A stretch of DNA of 64,000 nt from Campylobacter porcelli (GTDB lineage: Bacteria > Campylobacterota > Campylobacteria > Campylobacterales > Campylobacteraceae). The notes below the pieces were generated by a model. It was given only the letters and a program-made list of their open reading frames with translations. It was not told the DNA's origin and searched no databases. A program made the translations under genes and the position numbers. Shown here piece after piece: positions 58,397-64,000 of this stretch; position 1 is the first letter of the stretch, and each line of letters starts with the position of its first letter. The stretch spans positions 1,054,001 through 1,118,000 of the forward strand of contig NZ_CP018789.1 in the NCBI RefSeq assembly GCF_002139855.1, written 5' to 3'.

Positions 58397-59555
58397 CTAA
58401 GTATCTACCCTTCTCTATATGATTAAACTCAGGCAAAACTCTCATAAATTCCGCCATTATCGCACTTTTATCAAATTTAGAATTATCCATCATATCTTTG
58501 ATATTTAGCTCAAACTCACGCAATCTATCGCTACTTATATCCATATCATTTTCTATCACGCCAATGCTTTTGAACTTATCTAAATTCAATCTCTCATCAC
58601 CGGTATAAAACTCCTCATAATCCTTCTCCCCAGTCGTATCACTACTACTAAATAGACACGCCCACTTGCCACTTCTAGATAGCTTTCTAGCCTTAGCTCT
58701 AGCCTCGCTCTCATCTTGGCAAATATATGGCTCATAGCCTTTAAATCTCAGATATTTCACAGCTATATCACTAAATTTAATCAAATTTAGTCTCTCATCT
58801 AATTTAGGGAAAAATATCTCCCTATTACCCCCAAAAACCGCACTTAATAAGCATAGCTCCCCACTCTCTTTAGGCGTTATGAAGTATCTGCGGACATCAT
58901 TTGGAGCGACAATTGGCTGGAGCTTTTTAATCCTTTGCTCAAACCCATAAAGCAAACTCCCATCACTAAATGCTACATTAGCAAATCTAGCCATACTAAC
59001 AGGAGTTAAGCTTGATCGCATAAAAGCAAACATCTCCATAATTCTCTTACTAGCCCCCATCATATTAACAGGATTAGCAGCCTTATCACTACTAACTGTA
59101 AAATATCGCTTGGAGCGTCTCATTATCTCATCGCTATTAAATATATTTGTCTGGATTAATCTCATTAGCGTGTATGGATCCTTTTCACTCCTTACATGCT
59201 TTAAAGCACTTAAATTTAATACATAATCATACTCATTTGATCTCATAAACTCAGCAAATATCTGCGACCCAGCATCAATAGCATATGTAGCAAATCCACC
59301 GCTAATATACCCATAGCTACTTCTAATATCACGCACTAGCTCTACTAGATTATTCTCGCTGATATCCACCACATCAAGGGCTTTTGGCTCTCTAGCAAAA
59401 ATCTCTTTTACCACCGCTTGACCGATACTTCCAGCACCACCTACTACTAAGAATTTAGATCTACTTATAATGCTCCTTAGCTCATTATCTAAATTTGCCA
59501 TATCAGAGCTAAAAAGTGGCTCATCTCTACCTATAAGGCTTAATATATCTATCAT
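58383..59555 (-). CDS. legB: LegB-like nucleotide-sugar 4,6-dehydratase (SMK type)
   Basis: A 390-residue extended SDR enzyme. NAD site VVGGAGSIGQAVVKEIF (near residue 36), NLSALKHVRSEKDP, and active site SSDKAANPVNMMGASKR, in which Met replaces the usual Tyr (Ser-Met-Lys type, as in WbpM/FlaA1-like retaining dehydratases). It would convert a GlcNAc nucleotide to the 4-keto-6-deoxy form for LegC. First gene of the pair; 236 bases separate it from flagellin. Confidence 0.85.
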   Translation of the reverse strand: MIDILSLIGRDEPLFSSDMANLDNELRSIISRSKFLVVGGAGSIGQAVVKEIFAREPKALDVVDISENNLVELVRDIRSSYGYISGGFATYAIDAGSQIFAEFMRSNEYDYVLNLSALKHVRSEKDPYTLMRLIQTNIFNSDEIMRRSKRYFTVSSDKAANPVNMMGASKRIMEMFAFMRSSLTPVSMARFANVAFSDGSLLYGFEQRIKKLQPIVAPNDVRRYFITPKESGELCLLSAVFGGNREIFFPKLDERLNLIKFSDIAVKYLRFKGYEPYICQDESEARAKARKLSRSGKWACLFSSSDTTGEKDYEEFYTGDERLNLDKFKSIGVIENDMDISSDRLREFELNIKDMMDNSKFDKSAIMAEFMRVLPEFNHIEKGRYLDGKM

Positions 59556-59791
59556 TGCTAACTCTTTTTGATTGTGTTATTTTAATTATAGCTGAATTTA
59601 AAAAATTTTAGAAGTGTATTTTACCCCTAGTCTCCTAGGGATAAAAAGGACTTGTAAAGTTTAATGAGTTTTGTGCGAGTTTATCTTAATCACTCTCCTA
59701 ACGACCGCACACCGCAAGCAGAGTTAAATCTTATTGCTATTTATGCTTTTAATACTAAATAAAGTAAATTTAAAAGCTTTTAAACCACTAT
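59556..59791. other. Gap between legB and flagellin
   Basis: No gene. Contains a short perfect hairpin CCCTAG-TCTC-CTAGGG (about 59625-59640) and the palindrome TTTAAAAGCTTTTAAA (59769-59784). Roles unknown. Confidence 0.5.
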
Positions 59792-59806
59792 TTATTGTAG
59801 TAGTTT
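59782..59806 (-). terminator. Hairpin at the flagellin stop
   Basis: AAACCACTA (59782-59790) pairs with TAGTAGTTT (59798-59806), with one G-U pair. It covers the flagellin stop codon and is followed on the minus strand by an A/T-rich palindrome. Weak, without a long U-run. Confidence 0.4.
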
Positions 59807-61366
59807 TAATATATTTTGTTGAACAGCATTAGCTTGGCTCATAGCGTAGCTACCACTTTGAGCTAGGATATTGAATTTAGAGAAATTCGCACTTTCACTA
59901 GCAAAATCCACATCTCTTATCTGACTTTCAGCTGATTTGACATTGACTTGGGTAACTGTGATATTGTTAATAGTAGCGATTAATTGATTTTGGACTGATC
60001 CTAGATCAGCTCTAATCTTATCTAAAGTCTTTCTAGCACTCTCAGCCACATCTGCCATAGCTTGAGCTCCACCATAAGTATTTACACCACCAGCTTGATC
60101 GCCCCAGCCACCACCAGCTGCCGAAGCTCCACCATTAAAATACCCCATTGCTTTAGCCAAAGTTGCACTTATTGTTCCAGAGTTCATATATTTTAAATTT
60201 ACACTAGCTTGATTATAAGCATTTGAAGCTATAGAAGCTGCACTTATCATAGCTCCACCATCTGTAAATCCAGACATAGTAGATAATCCATCTATACCTA
60301 TCTTAATATCTCTAGCATCTTGGCGAATAAATGTAAGAGAACCCATAAATGCCACGCCACCACCAGCAGAACCATTAGAATAACCGGTAGTATCGCCACC
60401 CATAAAGCTTGCTCCAGATAGAGCTCCAATCCTAATAGCTCTACCATCTTTAGCGGCTAAAACCAAATGACCATTTTCTATACTTGCCTCTACTCCAGTT
60501 TCATCTTTTTTAGCGTTGATAGCTCCGATTAATACATTATCGCTATCATTAGCTTTAATCGCAACATCCCCGATTGTTACTCCGTTGATTGTAAGGTTTT
60601 TAATAGAGCCAGTTGATACAGCATCACTAAAAATTTGAGTATTATTAACCTTAACTTTTACACCAGTTAAATCACTTACCCCATTCATCATCTCAGCAAT
60701 TGCTTTAAAACCCTCTGTTTGCATTGTATCTGAAACAATTTGTTGAAAAACATATCCATTTGGATAGCCATCAATACCGCTAAGTTTTATAGAAAATTTA
60801 CTAATAGCTGAAAAATGAGATATTACGACATTACATACAGTCTCAAACCTCGTATGCCCTATAGTATTTGAATTTGTAGCCCCTATACTTACCTTAGCAG
60901 TCTCATTGCTATAAGCACCTATTTGGAAGTTTTTGTTTGAGAAGTTACCATTTAATAGTTGTTGTCCATTAAAGCTTGTAGTAGTAGCTATCATATCTAG
61001 CTCTTCAAGAAGTCTTGATATATCGTTTTGTAAAGCTCTTCTTGAGTCACTATTTTGTCCATCTTGAGCTGCTTGGATAGCTTTAGTTTTAATAGTATCA
61101 AGTATTTTAATCTGCTCATCCATAGCCTTATCAGCTGTTTGGATGATACCCACAGCGTCATTTGCGTTAGATATGGCTTGGGTAAGAGAGTTAGCCTGAC
61201 TACGCAAACTATCAGCAATCGACATACCAGAGGCATCATCAGCTGCTGTTTGGATCCTAAGACCAGAGCTAAGGCGACCTAGTGAGCTACTAAGAGCTCT
61301 ATCATTTACTACTGAGTTAGCATGAGCATTCATAGCTGCTATGTTGGTGTTTATTCTAAAACTCAT
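59792..61366 (-). CDS. Flagellin (FlaA/FlaB type)
   Basis: About 524 residues from the ATG at 61366, with AAAGGA 9-14 bases upstream. N-terminal helical domain [79 protein letters not shown]; variable centre; C-terminal [20 protein letters not shown] and [19 protein letters not shown]. The open frame extends 42 codons further, but that part crosses the sigma54 promoter and is not coding. Sigma54 control resembles flaB of C. jejuni. Only one copy is in the window. Confidence 0.95.
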   Translation of the reverse strand: MSFRINTNIAAMNAHANSVVNDRALSSSLGRLSSGLRIQTAADDASGMSIADSLRSQANSLTQAISNANDAVGIIQTADKAMDEQIKILDTIKTKAIQAAQDGQNSDSRRALQNDISRLLEELDMIATTTSFNGQQLLNGNFSNKNFQIGAYSNETAKVSIGATNSNTIGHTRFETVCNVVISHFSAISKFSIKLSGIDGYPNGYVFQQIVSDTMQTEGFKAIAEMMNGVSDLTGVKVKVNNTQIFSDAVSTGSIKNLTINGVTIGDVAIKANDSDNVLIGAINAKKDETGVEASIENGHLVLAAKDGRAIRIGALSGASFMGGDTTGYSNGSAGGGVAFMGSLTFIRQDARDIKIGIDGLSTMSGFTDGGAMISAASIASNAYNQASVNLKYMNSGTISATLAKAMGYFNGGASAAGGGWGDQAGGVNTYGGAQAMADVAESARKTLDKIRADLGSVQNQLIATINNITVTQVNVKSAESQIRDVDFASESANFSKFNILAQSGSYAMSQANAVQQNILKLLQ

Positions 61367-61411
61367 CTTTAAGTCCTTTATCTTAAAAATTAAAAAGTTG
61401 ATAGTGGTTAA

Positions 61412-61425
61412 GCAAATGGTGTTCC
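61412..61425 (-). promoter_or_regulatory. Sigma54 promoter of flagellin
   Basis: On the minus strand GGAACACCATTTGC has GG and GC exactly 10 bases apart and near-matches the flgL promoter (GGAACGATATTTGC). It lies 46 bases upstream of the flagellin ATG. Confidence 0.85.
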
Positions 61426-61578
61426 AACTTTTAGATCGATCATAAATATATGATAAAAATTTATTTTTGGAGTAAAATTTAAAATATCTCATAAAATTTA
61501 TATTAAATTATTCTTAATTAAGTAAATTTTTATAGAGTTTTCGATATTATGCGAAATATTTTTCAAAAAGGAGTATAA

Positions 61579-62796
61579 ATGGATGCGATAAACACCCTAT
61601 TTATAATGCTTTGTTCTTTATTAGTGTTGCTAATGACTCCATCGTTAGCTATGTTTTACTCTGGATTAGTCCAAGCTAAAAATGCACTAAATACTATAAT
61701 GAATTGCTTCATAGTATTTGGATTAGTATCATTTACTTGGATAATCGTTGGCTTTTCATTAGCTTATGAAGGGGATTACTTTGGTATCATAGGAAATTTA
61801 TCAGCTGCATTCTTAAATGGTATCAACGGCGTAAATGACAATGGAGTACCACAAATTCTAAGCGTGATATATCAAATGATGTTTGCACTAATCGCAAGTG
61901 CCGTTATCACTGGATCGCTTGTTGGGCGTGTGAAACTTAGCGTTTTGGCTATATTTTTGATTTTTTGGAGTATTTTAGTTTATGCTAGTTTGGCTCATAT
62001 GATTTGGGATGATCAAGGATTTTTATTAACCCGTGGTGGGCTGGATTTTGCCGGTGGTGGAGTGGTCCATATCAGTGCTGGAACAGCTGGGTTAATTGGT
62101 GTTTTAATGGTGGGCGCTAGAAAAGAGATAGCACACATTAGCGAGCAAGCCCACTCTATACCTTATGCGTTTTTGGGTGGAATTTTGCTATTTATTGGTT
62201 GGCTTGGATTTAACGCTGGAAGTGCTGGAAAGGTAGATGAAATCGCCGTAAATGCCTTTATAGTGACTATTATCTCAGCTTCTAGCGGATATATAGCTTG
62301 GATTTGTCTAGAGATTTTAAATAGACAAAAACCTAGCATTCTAGGCTCTTTAAGTGGCTTAGTAGCTGGGCTTGTGGGTATCACGCCAGGATGCGGATAT
62401 GTGGGTATAGCAGCTAGTATTATCATAGGTATTAGTGCTTCTATAGTATGCTTTTGGGGCTTGATAATCATAAAATACAAACTAAAATTAGACGACTCAT
62501 TAGACGCCTTTTCTCTACATGGATTTGGCGGTATATGGGGGGCTTTGTGTGTGGGGCTTTTTGCTAGTAAGCAGACAAATCCTAGTATTGAATTTGAAGG
62601 GTTGTTTATAAGCTTTAATCCGCATTTACTTTTAGAGCAGATTCTTGGGGTTGTGGTATGCTTTAGCGTATCAGCTATAATTAGCTTTATAATATTTAAA
62701 GCCATATCTTACTTCACTCCACTTCGAGTAGATAGCGAACACGAAAGTATGGGGCTAGATGCGAGCTTACACGGCGAGAGCGCTTATAAGAGATAG
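61579..62796 (+). CDS. amt: Ammonium transporter
   Basis: A 405-residue Amt/MEP channel with about 11 helices. The pore histidines lie in VVHISAGTAGLIG (near 164) and LHGFGGIWGALCVG (near 314); the family block TPSLAMFYSGLVQAKN is near the start. AAGGAG at 61568-61573. No glnK gene follows, unlike many bacteria. Confidence 0.95.
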   Translation: MDAINTLFIMLCSLLVLLMTPSLAMFYSGLVQAKNALNTIMNCFIVFGLVSFTWIIVGFSLAYEGDYFGIIGNLSAAFLNGINGVNDNGVPQILSVIYQMMFALIASAVITGSLVGRVKLSVLAIFLIFWSILVYASLAHMIWDDQGFLLTRGGLDFAGGGVVHISAGTAGLIGVLMVGARKEIAHISEQAHSIPYAFLGGILLFIGWLGFNAGSAGKVDEIAVNAFIVTIISASSGYIAWICLEILNRQKPSILGSLSGLVAGLVGITPGCGYVGIAASIIIGISASIVCFWGLIIIKYKLKLDDSLDAFSLHGFGGIWGALCVGLFASKQTNPSIEFEGLFISFNPHLLLEQILGVVVCFSVSAIISFIIFKAISYFTPLRVDSEHESMGLDASLHGESAYKR

Positions 62797-62829
62797 ACTA
62801 GGGTTAAACTATCTTTATTAATGCTATAA

Positions 62830-62871
62830 ATTCGCAGATTAATGCTATTTAACCTTACTAAATCTGCGAAT
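62830..62871 (+). terminator. Hairpin downstream of amt
   Basis: ATTCGCAGATT (62830-62840) and AATCTGCGAAT (62861-62871) form a perfect 11-bp stem with a 20-base loop, 34 bases after the amt stop. No U-run follows, so termination is only probable. Confidence 0.5.
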
Positions 62872-63020
62872 AAATTCCAAAATTCTTAAATAAAATTATA
62901 TCGATTTTATAATATCAATAAATTAAGATTATTTGATATATTTTACAATTCTATGGTTGTTAATAATATGTAAATTTATGCTATAATATTTGACAATAAT
63001 CAACAATTAAAAGGGCAAAA

Positions 63021-63632
63021 ATGGATATTAGCAAAGAGGTAAATTTTATTTGGAATATTGCCGATAAACTTCGTGGAGCCTACACTAGTGATAAATATAA
63101 AGATGTAATTATCCCCATGGTTATTTTACGCAGATTTGAGTGCGCCTTAGCTGATACCAAAAAAGCGGTGCTAGAAGAGTATAATAAAGACAAAGACACC
63201 CCAACAACGGTGCTAGAAAGATTAAGCGGATATCAATTTTATAACACAAGCAAATTTGATCTAAAAGAGCTTAGAAAAAATTTTAAAACTAGATAGCAAA
63301 ACGCTAGAAAAATCGCTAAAGTATGTAGCCAAGATGATAAGCAGGCACAAATCCAAAGAGATAAAAACGGCGAGATTATCTATGATAAAGATAGCCACGA
63401 CACTGAAATACTAAATATAAACGCAAACATTGATAAGTATATGAGAAGCGAAGTTTTGCTACATTTGTCTGTGGCCAAAGCCTTTGATGATGGCAAAATC
63501 GGCGCTGAAATTCCATTTGCTCGCTATTTCTACAAATACCAAAACCCAAAAAGCACAACTGAGATAAAAGCGGAGTTTAAAAGCTTAGAACAGCAGGTAA
63601 AAGAGCTAGAAAGTGGGGTTTTTGTTGAGTAA
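63021..63632 (+). pseudogene. hsdM: Type I restriction-modification methyltransferase HsdM, decayed
   Basis: An intact HsdM N-terminus (NFIWNIADKLRGAYTSDKYK, VIIPMVILRRFECAL) runs for about 90 residues to a stop at 63294-63296. From about 63330, in another frame, the HsdM C-terminus resumes (NANIDKYMRSEVLLHLS, IGAEIPFARYFYKYQ) to the natural stop at 63632. The whole SAM-binding and NPPF catalytic core (some 300 residues) is missing, so the remnant cannot methylate. It is followed directly by an hsdS remnant. Confidence 0.9.
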
Positions 63633-63966
63633 GCAAATTCTAGAATTTAAAGATAGCAAATTCCTTGGATAGGAAGAATTTCAAAACACTGGGAAGTGAT
63701 ACGCAATAAATTATGTTTTTACGCATAGAAAAGAAATTGTAGGTTATAAATTTAAAAATTTTGATATTTTATCACTTACAAAAAATGGTGTTAAAACAAT
63801 TACAAAAAACGAACAGAAAGGTAAAATTCCTGATAGTTTTAAAACTTATCAAATTGTGAAAAAAGATGATATTATAATGTGTCTTTTTGACCTTGATGTT
63901 TCGGCTGTTTTTTCTAGTATTTCAAAATATAGCGAAATTATTTCTCCTGCTTATAAAATTTTGTAA
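63625..63966 (+). pseudogene. hsdS: Type I specificity subunit HsdS fragment, decayed
   Basis: It starts at a TTG overlapping the hsdM stop (L-S-K-Q-I-L-E). It carries in-frame stops at 63670-63672 (TAG) and 63697-63699 (TGA), then a readable HsdS stretch (ILSLTKNGVKTITKNEQKGK, SFKTYQIVKKDDIIMCLFDL, SPAYKIL) ending at 63966. Only part of the first target-recognition domain remains before the window ends. Confidence 0.85.
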
Positions 63967-64000
63967 TCCAAAATCAAATTTAAATTCTAAATATATAGGA

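Noticed and set aside
59625-59640. CCCTAG-TCTC-CTAGGG hairpin as a terminator
   Set aside because: No U-run follows on either strand, and neither neighbouring gene ends close to it.
61367-61492. 42 codons extending the flagellin frame upstream
   Set aside because: The stretch includes the sigma54 promoter and ribosome site; flagellins begin at MSFRINTN.
62163-62705. 180-codon minus-strand frame opposite amt
   Set aside because: It is the antisense shadow of a clear ammonium transporter; its composition mirrors the sense codons.

Overview
The window is chromosomal DNA from a Campylobacter species. It is very AT-rich, its rRNA and protein sequences are of Campylobacter type, and it carries blocks of gene order I recall from C. 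jejuni: nth/peb4/fba/MotA-like/OmpA-like, hemC-fxsA-proS-hemA-polyprenyl synthase, ftsK-flgL, pdxJ-pdxA, and pycA-small ORF-bpt-J-domain gene. It has epsilonproteobacterial sigma54 flagellar promoters and homopolymeric G/C tracts. The species is not settled; a lineage other than C. jejuni (fetus/hyointestinalis/lanienae side) is a guess. No database search was run.

Layout. 1-6085 is an unusual rRNA region read right to left: a 16S gene with its own promoter, a single tRNA-Ile, then a three-gene protein operon (a frameshifted 2-oxoglutarate/Fe(II) amino-acid-type dioxygenase, an ACT-domain protein, a LysE/ArgO exporter), then a second rRNA-type promoter, then 23S (cut by the window edge and carrying an intervening sequence). 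6143-13369 holds housekeeping genes (DedA, SYLF, RNase Y, 5-FCL; then TlpA, FtsY, RadA on the other strand). 13542-15809 holds tRNA-Leu, a decayed stretch, luxS, and a DUF2325-flavodoxin pair behind two Fur-box-like sites. 16000-21900 holds a desulfhydrase-like PLP enzyme, a MotA/MotB-like pair, fba, peb4 and nth.

21890-31268 has a motility-accessory (Maf) protein, dnaB, ispG, an LTA-synthase-like membrane sulfatase with an in-frame G9 tract (probably phase variable) and acnB. 31445-43014 has ccsBA, a haem/tRNA/isoprenoid operon and ftsK. 43121-43970 is non-coding and contains two diverged copies of a palindrome-rich module whose hairpins covary. flgL (sigma54) follows, then a restriction-modification operon with two tandem C5 methyltransferases and one nuclease. 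50620-59555 holds pit, pdxAJ, a J-domain protein, bpt, pycA and the sugar genes legC/legB. These stand beside a sigma54-dependent flagellin gene, and together with the Maf protein they point to glycosylated flagella. The window ends with amt and a decayed type I restriction locus (hsdM and hsdS remnants).

The most notable feature is the rRNA operon opened by a metabolic operon with a duplicated rRNA promoter. Next are the palindromic modules with compensatory stem changes, the phase-variable G9 gene, and a C7 tract lying exactly in the catalytic PPC codons of one methyltransferase.
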